DNA of 64,000 nt, taken from contig CAWIAN010000010.1 in NCBI GenBank assembly GCA_963834135.1, positions 744,001-808,000 on the forward strand, given 5' to 3'. The position numbers and the translations under genes were made by a program. Shown piece after piece: positions 8,318-17,007 of the stretch; the stretch's first letter is position 1, and every line of letters starts with the position of its first letter. Origin of the DNA: Bog-257 sp963834135 (GTDB lineage: Bacteria; Acidobacteriota; Terriglobia; Terriglobales; Acidobacteriaceae). The notes beneath the pieces were generated by a model that was not told the DNA's origin, did no database searches, and saw only the letters and a list, made by a program, of their open reading frames with translations.

Positions 8318-9778
8318 CTACCGCACTCCAACCGGGTACTGCCGCGAAACGATGCCGTTCACCACCACCTCCAGATAGCTCAGGCCGGTTTCCATGGTGG
8401 AGGGTATGTCGATGTACGTGTAAGTCGGCCCGTTGAAGCCCACAGCCATCGTGCTGTGATCGTGCGTCCGGCAATAAAACACATGCCCCGAAGTCCTGTT
8501 CACCAGCCTGACGATGGGATAGTTGGTTGCGGCTTGAGCATCGTCGCCGTAGAAGTTCGCCTGCGACGCGCCATTGAATTTGCTGCCAAACAATTTGTAG
8601 GTCTGTCCGCGGGTGTATTCCGACACTGTAACCAGCGCCGTCGGAGTCAGACCAGGATAGGGATTCCCTGTTGCCGTGTAGATTTCAACGTCGTTGCTGC
8701 CGTCGGTGTAGAGCACCTGTCCCGTGGGCAATACCAGCATGCGTCCGTACCACGAGGAGTTGGTGGGCGAATTCGGGGTCGCCGGAACCTGATTCAGACG
8801 GGTACCGTCCCACTCAAAAAACTCGGTGCCATTCTGAAAGATGCCGGGGCTGGCGCTGACCAGCACGTTGCCGTCCGGCAGCAGGGCCGCGGGCCCATCC
8901 GCGACATCAAGCGTCCCGGGAAAATCCGGACCGGGTGTCCAGGCCTGCGTGTTCAAGTGATACACGGAGGTGTGGCCCGCGCCCGCTCCATTTGCCCCTG
9001 TCCAGAAGACCGTGCCATCGGGACGAAGTACGCCGGGACCCTCTTCATTCGAACCGTGCGGGTCCCACAGTTGGACGACGGTGCTGCCCGCGCTCGACCA
9101 GCTCCCAGACGTCGGGTCATAGAGCTCGGAGTTCATACCATTGGGATCGCCGAGATCGACATAGGCGTCGACGGCCAACACTTTGCCGTCTGGCAGTAGC
9201 ACCCAGCCCTCTTCGTCGTTCTCATCGAACTTGCCCGAGCCGGTCGCGGTCCATGAGAGCGTCGACTCGTTGAACAACGCCGACTGACGAGTGCAGCAGT
9301 TGGCCAGCATGAAGGTTTTGTTATCCAGCACGATTCCCGAAGCGTCGCCGATCGTGCTCCAGCCGCTTGGCGGATTAACGCTAGTCCAGGTATTGGCGAT
9401 GGGATCGTAAAACGCGCCCTGGGTGGTCCAGACATACTGGCTGAAGTTCTGTTCTCCACCCTCGACAATCACCTTGCCGTCGGCCAGCACGGCGGAGGCG
9501 AAGAACAGCGGACCATAATTTGACGCCAGCGAAGCTACCTGGCTCCAGGTGCCGTTAACGTAGCTGCCATTGATATCGGGCGTGAGCTTGTACCACTCCG
9601 TGAATCCATCGTTGGGATCTTCATGATGAACCAGAACTGTGCCGTCGGTGAGTAGAAGGGCCTGTCCTGCAGTGAAGACGGGCTGATGGGTGAGTGGTTG
9701 CCACGACTGTGCGCTGGCCGCTCCCGCGGCAGTCAGCAAGACAAGAGTGGCGATGGCGAAGGTCCGCAGAAGCTTCAT
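8318..9778 (-). CDS. secreted kelch / galactose-oxidase-like beta-propeller protein
   Basis: 486 residues. A signal peptide (LRTFAIATLVLLTAAGAASA) precedes about six kelch-type blades, recognised by repeated LxDGxVLVxGG-like strings (QALLLTDGTVLVHHE, AVLADGKVIVEGGE, VLLPDGKVLAVD, GVLRPDGTVFWTGA, ALLPDGNVLVSAS, VLPTGQVLYTDG). A C-terminal Ig-like domain of the galactose-oxidase early-set type follows (TRGQTYKLFGSKFNGASQ). The copper-binding Tyr/Cys residues of true galactose oxidase are not evident, so enzymatic activity is doubtful; a carbohydrate-binding or structural role is likely. Weak alternative start at 9790. Confidence 0.8.
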   Translation of the reverse strand: MKLLRTFAIATLVLLTAAGAASAQSWQPLTHQPVFTAGQALLLTDGTVLVHHEDPNDGFTEWYKLTPDINGSYVNGTWSQVASLASNYGPLFFASAVLADGKVIVEGGEQNFSQYVWTTQGAFYDPIANTWTSVNPPSGWSTIGDASGIVLDNKTFMLANCCTRQSALFNESTLSWTATGSGKFDENDEEGWVLLPDGKVLAVDAYVDLGDPNGMNSELYDPTSGSWSSAGSTVVQLWDPHGSNEEGPGVLRPDGTVFWTGANGAGAGHTSVYHLNTQAWTPGPDFPGTLDVADGPAALLPDGNVLVSASPGIFQNGTEFFEWDGTRLNQVPATPNSPTNSSWYGRMLVLPTGQVLYTDGSNDVEIYTATGNPYPGLTPTALVTVSEYTRGQTYKLFGSKFNGASQANFYGDDAQAATNYPIVRLVNRTSGHVFYCRTHDHSTMAVGFNGPTYTYIDIPSTMETGLSYLEVVVNGIVSRQYPVGVR

Positions 9779-9997
9779 CTCTCTCCTCAAAATATCGCGT
9801 AGGGATGAGGGGCGGAATCGATCAGGTTGGAATGTGCTGAGGGTGGCCGCCGACCCCGAATCAAAATCGAGACATTATAAACGAGGCCAATAGTAGATCC
9901 ATCGGGAACATGTTGCCGCGATCCATGGCTCGCACTTATTGAGTCGTCCCGGTCCCACCGCTTCGCCGACCCAGAGCGAACCCGAACGGTAACGAAC

Positions 9998-10819
9998 CTA
10001 CTTTGCGGGGAACAGAAATTTCAGCATCGGCGCCACGCGCGCTGCCCACGCAGCTTCGTTATGTTCGGCGTCGGGAACTTCCATATAAGACAAATCCTGC
10101 CCTTCCACCCAGCCCTTTTTCACCAGCGATATCTTCAGCTCCTGAGCATCGGGCAGCGCCCGCTGGCCTTCCTTCGTGCCAATGTCCAGCCAGATCTTAA
10201 GCTCGGGCTTGTGGGGAATTTTCGCCACCGTCTTCAGGATCGCGCGATTGCGCCACCACACCGAAGGCGACATCACCGCCAGGCGGCTGAACATCCAGGT
10301 GTAGCGCAGGCCAAGATACAGCGTCACCAGTCCGCCGAGCGACGATCCGCCCAGTCCACAACTTTCCCGTCCCGGCAGCGTACGGTAGGTGTGATCGACG
10401 AAGACCTTCAGCTCCTCGGTCAACATCTGTCCATAGGCATCGGCTTGCCCGCCTCCCAGTCGCTTATCTTCGACGGGTGTGTATTCGTCGATGCGATGTT
10501 TGCCGGTGTTGTAGATGCCGACAATGATCAGCGGTTCGATCTCGCCCGTGCCAACCAGGTGATCGGCGGTCTCGCCCATGTGCCAGTAATTACCCTTGCA
10601 AAAACAGGTCTCGGGATCGAAAAGATTCTGGCCGTCCTGCATGTAGAGCACGGGAAAACGGCGGTCGGCCTGCTCGTCATACATTGGCGGCAGGTAGACC
10701 ACGAAGTCGTGCTTCTCTTCTTCAACCTGCGAAGGAAATTGCTCGTGCAGACGCAGGCGCGATTTCAAATCGCCCGGTACGGCGACAGGGGTAGGGTTCA
10801 TGTCTGCTGTAGTCGGCAT
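9998..10819 (-). CDS. alpha/beta-hydrolase, putative esterase (esterase D / Fes-like)
   Basis: About 273 residues, no signal peptide. FVVYLPPMYDE and FPVLYMQDGQNLFD are the N-terminal blocks of the esterase D family. The nucleophile elbow is GLGGSSLGGLVTLYLG (GxSxG), and the C-terminal VPDAEHNEAAWAAR supplies the catalytic His. Related proteins hydrolyse carbohydrate esters or siderophore esters; the substrate here is unknown. The start is uncertain (GTG 10855, ATG 10819 or ATG 10801 are all in frame, none with a clear ribosome site). It is transcribed away from a second, shorter esterase at 11262. Confidence 0.85.
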   Translation of the reverse strand: MPTTADMNPTPVAVPGDLKSRLRLHEQFPSQVEEEKHDFVVYLPPMYDEQADRRFPVLYMQDGQNLFDPETCFCKGNYWHMGETADHLVGTGEIEPLIIVGIYNTGKHRIDEYTPVEDKRLGGGQADAYGQMLTEELKVFVDHTYRTLPGRESCGLGGSSLGGLVTLYLGLRYTWMFSRLAVMSPSVWWRNRAILKTVAKIPHKPELKIWLDIGTKEGQRALPDAQELKISLVKKGWVEGQDLSYMEVPDAEHNEAAWAARVAPMLKFLFPAK

Positions 10820-11085
10820 CGGATGAGGTATTTGGAATGTAAGGTATGCCGGCACTGCGGCTCAATAGAAATTTAGATGCAGTTCTGTGGAAATACGCCG
10901 CTTAACGATTGAATTCGCGGAACCGCTCGATCGCCATCCGGCTGTACTGGCCCACATGAATATAAAAGCCTCCTCGGCAATAGGCCCGTCGGGGAGATTC
11001 ATGGAATTGGCTGCTTTCCTGTAGAATTAATGTTCCTGTCGGGGTCTGCGGTCCCAACCGGTAAGTCATCCGGCTCCTAACGAAA

Positions 11086-11182
11086 TTGTCATTACGAGCG
11101 CCCGATGTTGGCGCGAGAAATCTGCTGTTCGCCTGCGGAAAGCAGATCCCTCCCCGGCCTGAGGGCCTCGTCGTGATGACAA
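11086..11182. repeat. palindromic intergenic repeat (TTGTCAT...ATGACAA ends)
   Basis: Begins TTGTCATTACGAGCG and ends CTCGTCGTGATGACAA, near-inverse ends enclosing about 70 GC-rich bases. Similar TCAT-bounded palindromes occur at 24140-24413 and 56813-56979, so this is a dispersed foldback element rather than a local operator. It occupies the 440-base divergent gap between the two esterase genes; nothing else is recognised there. Confidence 0.5.
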
Positions 11183-11261
11183 CAAGAGGGGATGTGCGGC
11201 GTCGCGCGGTCCCGATAGAGTACCACTCAGTTCAATTCTCTCCGTCAGGGGCATACATAAC

Positions 11262-11966
11262 GTGAATCGTGAATTCCACCGTTGGTGGTCCAACGACCTG
11301 CAACGCAACATGGACCTCCTTGTTTTCGGTCATGATGGGCCAAAGGTCCTCGTCTTCCCTACCTCCATGGGCCGCTACTTCGAATACGAAGACAACAAGA
11401 TGATTGCCGCCTTGGCCGATCGCCTGGAGCATGGCCAGCTTCAGATCTACTGCGTCGACAGCGTTGACAGCGAAAGCTGGTACAACAAGCAGGCGCATCC
11501 TTACTGGCGCGTGCAGCGCCACCTGCAATATGAGAACTACATCCTCAACGACGTGCTGCCGTTGATGTGGAACAGGAACTGGAATCCGCGGACCATCGTC
11601 ACCGGCTGCAGTTTCGGCGCTTATCACGCACTGAACTTCGCAATGCGCCATCCCGACAAGGTGACCGATTGCGTCACCATGGGCGGATCGTTCGACATCA
11701 AGCGTTTCCTCAACGGCTGGTACAGCGAGGATGTGTACTTCAACAACCCGCCTGACTACCTGGCCCAATGCAATGACGGCTGGCGCTACAACCACATCCG
11801 CACCGTGCTCTCGACCGGCGAGTGGGACATGTGCTGGAACGACAACAGCGAGATGGCGGGCATCATGGGCTCGCGGGGCATTCGTCACGAGATGTATGTC
11901 TGGGGCGACCAGAGTTACCACGACTGGCCGTGGTGGCGTCCGATGGCAAGAGCCTACCTGGGATAA
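11262..11966 (+). CDS. esterase family protein (esterase D-like)
   Basis: 234 residues without a signal peptide. The nucleophile elbow is TIVTGCSFGAYHALNFA, with G-C-S-F-G in place of the usual GxSxG. It also has VLVFPTSMGRYFEYED near the N-terminus and a C-terminal YVWGDQSYHDWPWWRPM segment supplying the catalytic His. Proteins of this type occur widely in acidobacteria and proteobacteria; substrates are unknown. It starts with GTG at 11262 after a CAGGGG site. It is divergent from the esterase at 9998-10819 and followed by a bidirectional terminator shared with the convergent BNR gene. Confidence 0.85.
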   Translation: MNREFHRWWSNDLQRNMDLLVFGHDGPKVLVFPTSMGRYFEYEDNKMIAALADRLEHGQLQIYCVDSVDSESWYNKQAHPYWRVQRHLQYENYILNDVLPLMWNRNWNPRTIVTGCSFGAYHALNFAMRHPDKVTDCVTMGGSFDIKRFLNGWYSEDVYFNNPPDYLAQCNDGWRYNHIRTVLSTGEWDMCWNDNSEMAGIMGSRGIRHEMYVWGDQSYHDWPWWRPMARAYLG

Positions 11967-11983
11967 CTCGATTCGTAGGGAAC

Positions 11984-12029
11984 CAAAAAAAGCCCACCCT
12001 CTCGCCGATGCGACCAGGGTGGGCGTTTT
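11984..12029. terminator. bidirectional intrinsic terminator
   Basis: GCCCACCCT (11992-12000) pairs perfectly with AGGGTGGGC (12016-12024). It is followed by GTTTT on the plus strand and preceded by seven A on the plus strand, giving a T-tract on the minus strand. It sits between the convergent genes ending at 11966 (+) and 12040 (-), so it can serve both. Confidence 0.85.
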
Positions 12030-12039
12030 GCGTTATCGA

Positions 12040-13179
12040 TTACTGAAAGCTTATTTTCAGGATCGCGCCGTTCTCCCCGACTAACCATCCATGCTGCGGG
12101 TCAGCGAAAGCAACACACCAATAGCCCGACACGCCATTCAGCGCATACCAGGTGGTCCCTTCATCGGGAGTCCAGGCAGCCCCGCCGGTGTCGGCGGTGA
12201 TCACGACCGTCTGCTCATAATCGTTGCCACCATGGCCGTCGTTGCCGTGGCCATTGGGTTGAAGCCGGTCATAGTGTTCACCAACACCCGTAGTGTTCTG
12301 TAAATACGCCAGCCCAAAAATTGCGCCCGTAACCGGCGGAGCGTTGGTCAGAGTCCAGTTACGTCCGCCATCGTGTGAAGTCGCCGTGCGAGCGTTGTTG
12401 GGATCGCTGGGGTCCAGGTCTCCACCACCTACGATTCCATGCCAGCCATCGCGAAACGCCACCGTAAACGCACCTGCGCTGGCCGAACTCACCAGCGGAG
12501 TGTCGTAGGCGTTCCAGGTGTTGCCGCCATCGCGCGTGGTTAGAGCGCGCGCAGCCGAACCACCGCCGGTAACGATCCAGGCATTCTCCTCGCCTTGCGT
12601 CGCAACGCAGGTACCGCTCGAAGAAAACGAAGCTTCACCGGCCAGCGCGGGAGGCATGTTGTTGGCGATGCTTTGCCACGTCCTGCCGTTACGCGTGCGC
12701 AGATCGGGAAAAACACCATTCACCGAATCGCTGTGTGCAATGCCGCGCTCCGGCGTCCAGAACGCAAAGCAATCATAGAAAGCGTTCGCTAGCTGGTTCT
12801 GGAACTGCATGGTCCAGGTCGCGCCGCCGTCCGTCGTCTTGTAGATACGAAAGTCGGTGGTGTTGTCGCCGATGGACATCAAATAGGCCACCCGCGCGCT
12901 CACACCCTGGACGTCGCGGAACTGCAGCGCTTCCGCGCCCGGAACCACACCGCTGCGCCAATGATTGCCGCCGTCGGTGGTGACCAGGAACGTGCCGTTT
13001 TCAGCCCCGGCCCATACTGTGCGCGAATCCACCGGACTCACGGAGATGATCAGGTTGGTTGTGCCGCTGTTCTGCGGAGTCAGCGTGGGTTGTTGTGGAT
13101 GGCGGTTGGGCTCCTGGGCGCCCAAGACGGTGAGGGTCAAGAGTACAAGTAGAAAACAAGCTGGTACGCGTTTCGTCAT
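12040..13179 (-). CDS. secreted BNR/Asp-box beta-propeller (sialidase-like or YCF48-like)
   Basis: About 379 residues. A signal peptide (VPACFLLVLLTLTVLGA) precedes a propeller with repeated Asp-box motifs: VTTDGGNHWR, KTTDGGATWTMQF, LTTRDGGNTWNAYDT, TSHDGGRNWTLTN and TPDEGTTWYALN. Such folds occur in sialidases and in the photosystem-assembly protein Ycf48; the catalytic residues of sialidases are not evident, so a binding or assembly role is more likely. A Gly/His/Asn-rich insertion (PNGHGNDGHGGNDYE) near residue 310 may bind metal. The ATG at 13179 follows AAGGGGACG. Confidence 0.8.
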   Translation of the reverse strand: MTKRVPACFLLVLLTLTVLGAQEPNRHPQQPTLTPQNSGTTNLIISVSPVDSRTVWAGAENGTFLVTTDGGNHWRSGVVPGAEALQFRDVQGVSARVAYLMSIGDNTTDFRIYKTTDGGATWTMQFQNQLANAFYDCFAFWTPERGIAHSDSVNGVFPDLRTRNGRTWQSIANNMPPALAGEASFSSSGTCVATQGEENAWIVTGGGSAARALTTRDGGNTWNAYDTPLVSSASAGAFTVAFRDGWHGIVGGGDLDPSDPNNARTATSHDGGRNWTLTNAPPVTGAIFGLAYLQNTTGVGEHYDRLQPNGHGNDGHGGNDYEQTVVITADTGGAAWTPDEGTTWYALNGVSGYWCVAFADPQHGWLVGENGAILKISFQ

Positions 13180-13308
13180 ATCGTCCCCTTCGAAACGAGT
13201 GGCGCGCTGGTGGAGCGGAGTATAGGACGCGTGTTCAAATCGTGTCAAACTGAGCGCTGCCGCTGACTTGCGGTTCCCACACTCGGCGTGGCACCCTGAA
13301 ACTCCGTA

Positions 13309-14679
13309 ATGTCGTCAACCAGAGAAGGCACTGTTGATCGAGCGGCCGGCTCGCACCGCGGCAAAATTGCGATCCTCATCGCCGCCGTTATCGTATTGCT
13401 GCCGGGGTTGGTCGCCATTTTGCTGTATTCACACCATCGCCGCGCCGAGCGGTCAGTCGCAAATCCCAACATAGCCGAGCGCGACAAGCTGGCGGTGGCC
13501 GCCGATCAGCGGCTGGCATCGACCGGCGATCTGAACAAAGCTGCCGAAGATTACGAGCAGATCGTCGCCAGCTATCCGCAGGACTACCGCTCGCTCGATA
13601 ACCTGGGTGCTGTCTATGCGCGGCTGGGCGAGTACAACAAGGCAATCGATGTCACCCGCCGCGCCTTGAGCCTGGCGCCGGATGAGCTTGCTCCCTACGA
13701 GCATCTGGGCTACTACTACGTGGCCATTCAGCATCCAGACGATGGACATCAGGCCATTCGCGACGCGCAGGCGAAAAAAATGGACAGTGCCGCCTTCCAT
13801 AAGGTGCTTTACGCACTGGCATTCCTCGCGCCCATGGCGCCGGACAGGCCTGCGATGGCCGACCAGATCCGTTGGTTCGCCTTACATCCGCAGTACGAGA
13901 GCTACGGCCTGGCGCTGGCTTCCAACACGGCAGCCTATGGCGGACGAGTCTCGAAATCGCTCGATCTGACTACCCGGGCAATCGATTCGGCGATTCAGGC
14001 TGACGACAAAGAGGCTGCGGCCGCATGGCAGGAGAACATGGCCCTGCGCGATGCCGCATTCGGCAATTCCGACGAAGCGCGCAAGCAGGCAGAAGCAGGT
14101 CTGAAGCTCGCACCCGGAAGTGTCGACGCAGTCGCCGAGGCGGCGCTGGCATTTGCGATGATCGGCGATACCAAGCGCGCTGAGACGCTAGCGCAGGATG
14201 TCAGCAAGCGGCGTCCACTCGACACACAGATGCAGTCGGTGTGGCTGCCTGCGATCCACGCGCAACTGGCGCTTCAGAAGAAGAAGGCCCGCGAGGCGCT
14301 TGACGATCTGGCCCCCGCCTTGCCGCTGGAGTTAGGCGAAACGGGCTTCGGTCCCAATCCCACATGCATGTATTCGACCTACATTCGAGGACAAGCCTAC
14401 CTGGCCAATGAAAAAGGCACCGCCGCCGCGACGGAATTTCAAAAGATTCTCGATCACAACGGTATTGTCTGGAGCTGCTGGACCGGCGCGCTGGCGCATC
14501 TCGGATTGGCGCGCGCAAACGTTCTTATAACCAATGATGTCGAGGGCCAGGACGTCGACGCGGCGCGTTTGCAAGCGATCATGGCGTACAAAGGCTTCCT
14601 GAAGCTATGGAAGGACGCGGACCCGGAGGTCCCGATTCTTCAACAAGCGAAGGACGAACTGGAACAACTCCCGCAATGA
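13309..14679 (+). CDS. membrane-anchored TPR protein resembling the sensor part of acidobacterial Ser/Thr kinases
   Basis: 456 residues. One membrane helix lies at about residues 19-42 (KIAILIAAVIVLLPGLVAIL), and the rest is TPR-like. The C-terminal half matches the region that follows the kinase domain in acidobacterial receptor kinases, including NMALRDAAFGNSDEA, RPLDTQMQSVWLPAIHA, YLANEKGTAAATEFQKILDH and the ending FLKLWKDADPEVPILQQAK. No kinase domain is present, so this is a kinase-less version exposed outside the membrane. The gene for a secreted proteasome-like protein follows after 48 bases, so the two are probably co-transcribed. No clear ribosome site. Confidence 0.85.
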   Translation: MSSTREGTVDRAAGSHRGKIAILIAAVIVLLPGLVAILLYSHHRRAERSVANPNIAERDKLAVAADQRLASTGDLNKAAEDYEQIVASYPQDYRSLDNLGAVYARLGEYNKAIDVTRRALSLAPDELAPYEHLGYYYVAIQHPDDGHQAIRDAQAKKMDSAAFHKVLYALAFLAPMAPDRPAMADQIRWFALHPQYESYGLALASNTAAYGGRVSKSLDLTTRAIDSAIQADDKEAAAAWQENMALRDAAFGNSDEARKQAEAGLKLAPGSVDAVAEAALAFAMIGDTKRAETLAQDVSKRRPLDTQMQSVWLPAIHAQLALQKKKAREALDDLAPALPLELGETGFGPNPTCMYSTYIRGQAYLANEKGTAAATEFQKILDHNGIVWSCWTGALAHLGLARANVLITNDVEGQDVDAARLQAIMAYKGFLKLWKDADPEVPILQQAKDELEQLPQ

Positions 14680-14727
14680 CGATCATCATCGAGCTTCTCA
14701 CCGGCATTCCGGGTTATTAAACAGTGG

Positions 14728-15501
14728 ATGTGCCAACCGGCTTACAAAACGATTCACGCGCTGCTGCTGGCGCTGTTGTTCTTTTGCACAATTCCATCCG
14801 GGGCCACGACTGCGGTTGCTCTGCACAGCCGCTATCGCGTCGTACTGGCCGCCGACAGCCGGGCGATCTATGGTGCGAACCGGAACGCCACCGAGTGCAA
14901 GCTTTTCGAAATTCGCGACGTCTATGCCACAGTGTCAGGGTTGGCTCACTACGGCGCGGCCTATCGCGCGACCGACGCTGTTCGGGATGGCTTTTCCCGT
15001 CCTGGCAGCTTTCCGAACCACGTTTCCGCGACAGCTTATTTCCTTCAGCAGAGAGTCGACAGTCTGCTCACTGGCTTGCAGCGCAATAATCCGAATGAAT
15101 ATCGCTTGCTGATGCAGCGCAGCGGCCCTCAGTCCGACTTTGTGGCACTTGCCGTGGCGGAGTCCATCCATGGTCAACCGGTCCTGGGGATTATCGAATT
15201 GCAGCGAGTCGCTGGACAGAACTCTTTCGTCGCAAGAACCGCAATCTGTCCCGGAAATTGCCGCCAGGGCGATGGCCTGTTCTACCTCGGGTATTGGGAC
15301 CGGATCAAACCGTACGTGGCGAACTCGGGCCAGCCGCGAAGCGTGGGGTCGGCAGCATCCATCGATCGGCTGATACGACTGGAGATCAATGCTCATCCCG
15401 CCGAGGTCGCCGCGCCGATCAATATTCTCGAACTAGGCAGCTCGGGCGCGCGGTGGTTGCAGAACGGCGGCAACTGCTCGTTGCCGGGAGTTGGCTGGTA
15501 A
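14728..15501 (+). CDS. predicted secreted proteasome-like (Ntn hydrolase) protein
   Basis: 257 residues. A classical signal peptide (ALLLALLFFCTIPSGA) ends with S-G-A at -3 to -1, and the next residues are TTAVALHSRYRVVLAADSR. Numbering from that Thr, Thr1, Asp17 and Lys32 fall where proteasome beta subunits carry Thr1, Asp17 and Lys33; ECKLFEI corresponds to the K-L-F segment and YATVSGLAHYGA to the SG-loop. The mature length, about 231, is that of a beta subunit. The inference is that signal peptidase, rather than autocatalysis, exposes the Thr nucleophile of a periplasmic or extracellular amidohydrolase. The C-terminal half is less recognisable. It follows a membrane TPR gene by 48 bases. 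The family identity is read from motifs only and needs a structural check. Confidence 0.6.
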   Translation: MCQPAYKTIHALLLALLFFCTIPSGATTAVALHSRYRVVLAADSRAIYGANRNATECKLFEIRDVYATVSGLAHYGAAYRATDAVRDGFSRPGSFPNHVSATAYFLQQRVDSLLTGLQRNNPNEYRLLMQRSGPQSDFVALAVAESIHGQPVLGIIELQRVAGQNSFVARTAICPGNCRQGDGLFYLGYWDRIKPYVANSGQPRSVGSAASIDRLIRLEINAHPAEVAAPINILELGSSGARWLQNGGNCSLPGVGW

Positions 15502-15659
15502 AAGCTTTCAACCTCTCCAACGTTGCAGGCATCACGGTTAGCTGAACACTTTTCCATCTTTAGCATCAGCTTTCCAACCTAGGAGAATCGTCCGCAGCAA
15601 GGGGCTTTATACTGCCGATGCCAGTGCAGACGTGTCGCCGGGGAAATCACCAACTTCTC

Positions 15660-16433
15660 ATGACCGAATGGAATGCATCCGGATACGCGCGCGTCGCAGG
15701 CCTGCAAGAAGCCATGGCCGCTGAAGTTCTCTCGCTGCTGAAACTCAAAGGCGACGAGCGTGTTCTGGATCTGGGCTGCGGCAACGGCAAAGTCACGGCT
15801 GAGATCGCCGCCCGCGTTTCTAACGGTTTCGTGCTAGGCGTTGACGCATCGGCCGAAATGATTGCGTTCGCCTGCGAGCACTTCGGCGCTCTCACCAACC
15901 TGCGCTTCGAGACCTGCGATATTCGTCGGCTTACCTTCCGCGAAGAGTTTGATCTTGTCGTCTCGTTCAACGCGCTCCACTGGATCCCTGACCAGCAGGA
16001 AGCTCTGCGTGCCATTCGCTCAGCCATGAAACCAAACGCACGCGCTCAGCTCCGACTCGTTCCCGACAGCGAACGTAAAAGCCTCGAAACTGTCCTGGAA
16101 GAAACACGAAAGTCCCCGCGCTGGGCGCAGCACTTTCAGGGCTTCCATGATCCCTACCTGCACCTCACGCCCGAGCAATACTCCGCGTTGGCCGAGGACA
16201 GCGGCCTGCATGTCCTCGATATTCGGACGCAAGATAAATCCTGGGACTTCCTCTCCCGGGAAGCATTCGAGGCCTTCGGTTCCGTAACCTTTGTGGAGTG
16301 GAGCAAGCGTCTCCCACAGAGTGAGAGGCCGGCATTCGTCGACGATGTACTGGAGCGATATGCGCTCGTAGCCGGCGACCAGCACACTTTCAAGTTCTAC
16401 CAGATGGATATCGCGCTATCGCGCAGCGCTTGA
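15660..16433 (+). CDS. class I SAM-dependent methyltransferase (trans-aconitate methyltransferase-like)
   Basis: 257 residues, cytoplasmic. Motif I is VLDLGCGNGKVTAEIA, with the acidic end of strand 2 at GVDASAEMIAFA, a DIRRLTF motif II and FDLVVSFNALHWIPDQ, the Trp-containing motif typical of Tam-like enzymes. The C-terminal helical region (WDFLSREAFEAFGSVTFVEW) also resembles Tam. The substrate is uncertain; small carboxylates are plausible. An earlier in-frame ATG at 15618 adds 14 non-conserved residues; 15660 is preferred because the domain begins right after it. Confidence 0.85.
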   Translation: MTEWNASGYARVAGLQEAMAAEVLSLLKLKGDERVLDLGCGNGKVTAEIAARVSNGFVLGVDASAEMIAFACEHFGALTNLRFETCDIRRLTFREEFDLVVSFNALHWIPDQQEALRAIRSAMKPNARAQLRLVPDSERKSLETVLEETRKSPRWAQHFQGFHDPYLHLTPEQYSALAEDSGLHVLDIRTQDKSWDFLSREAFEAFGSVTFVEWSKRLPQSERPAFVDDVLERYALVAGDQHTFKFYQMDIALSRSA

Positions 16434-16474
16434 AGAAGAAAGGTCAAGCGATCCAACCTGTCGAAGCCCGCAAC

Positions 16475-16888
16475 TCAAGCGGCCACCGGTGCGGATCGTG
16501 CTCGCGCCACGTCCTTCGCTCGCGGCGTAAGTAACGCGAATACGATAGCAGCGATGAACAGCACCGGCACGTCTCCCAGCAAGTGTCCGCGATGCTCGGG
16601 ATAGACGAACGCCTGCACCGCCATGATGCCGCCGTGTACCACGCTCGACCAGACCCCAAACCAGATCAAGCTGAGATTCGCCAGGGGATCTCGCGCAGCC
16701 ATGATCAGGAACACGCCGAGCGTTGCATAAACGCCGAGAATCATTTGCAAGTACATCGATGGTCCCGAAGTGTGCCATGCCCATCCCGATGGCCACACGA
16801 TGGTGAGCGGATAGATTCCAACCACGCAAAACGCGCCGATCAGAACCAGGGCGATCTTGAGGGTTTTCAGTCGCGTAGTTTCTTCCAT
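16475..16888 (-). CDS. DUF6632-like small membrane protein
   Basis: 137 residues with four predicted membrane helices (IALVLIGAFCVVGIYPLTIV, MYLQMILGVYATLGVFLIMA, LIWFGVWSSVVHGGIMAVQA, VPVLFIAAIVFALLTP). The conserved features include a Trp/Pro-containing first loop and the sequence SVVHGGIMAVQAF with HRGHLLGDVP before the last helix. This pattern occurs in a common family of unknown function. It is convergent with the methyltransferase gene and divergent from the serine hydrolase. Confidence 0.75.
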   Translation of the reverse strand: MEETTRLKTLKIALVLIGAFCVVGIYPLTIVWPSGWAWHTSGPSMYLQMILGVYATLGVFLIMAARDPLANLSLIWFGVWSSVVHGGIMAVQAFVYPEHRGHLLGDVPVLFIAAIVFALLTPRAKDVARARSAPVAA

Positions 16889-17007
16889 GATGGCAGGATT
16901 GTAGTGCTAATCTCCGCGAATTATCACGAAAAACTAACAACAACTTGAGAGCAAGGCAGATTGACCAGCTTCCGTTCATTCCAGCCAGCCGGGTGTATAA
17001 AGATGGG

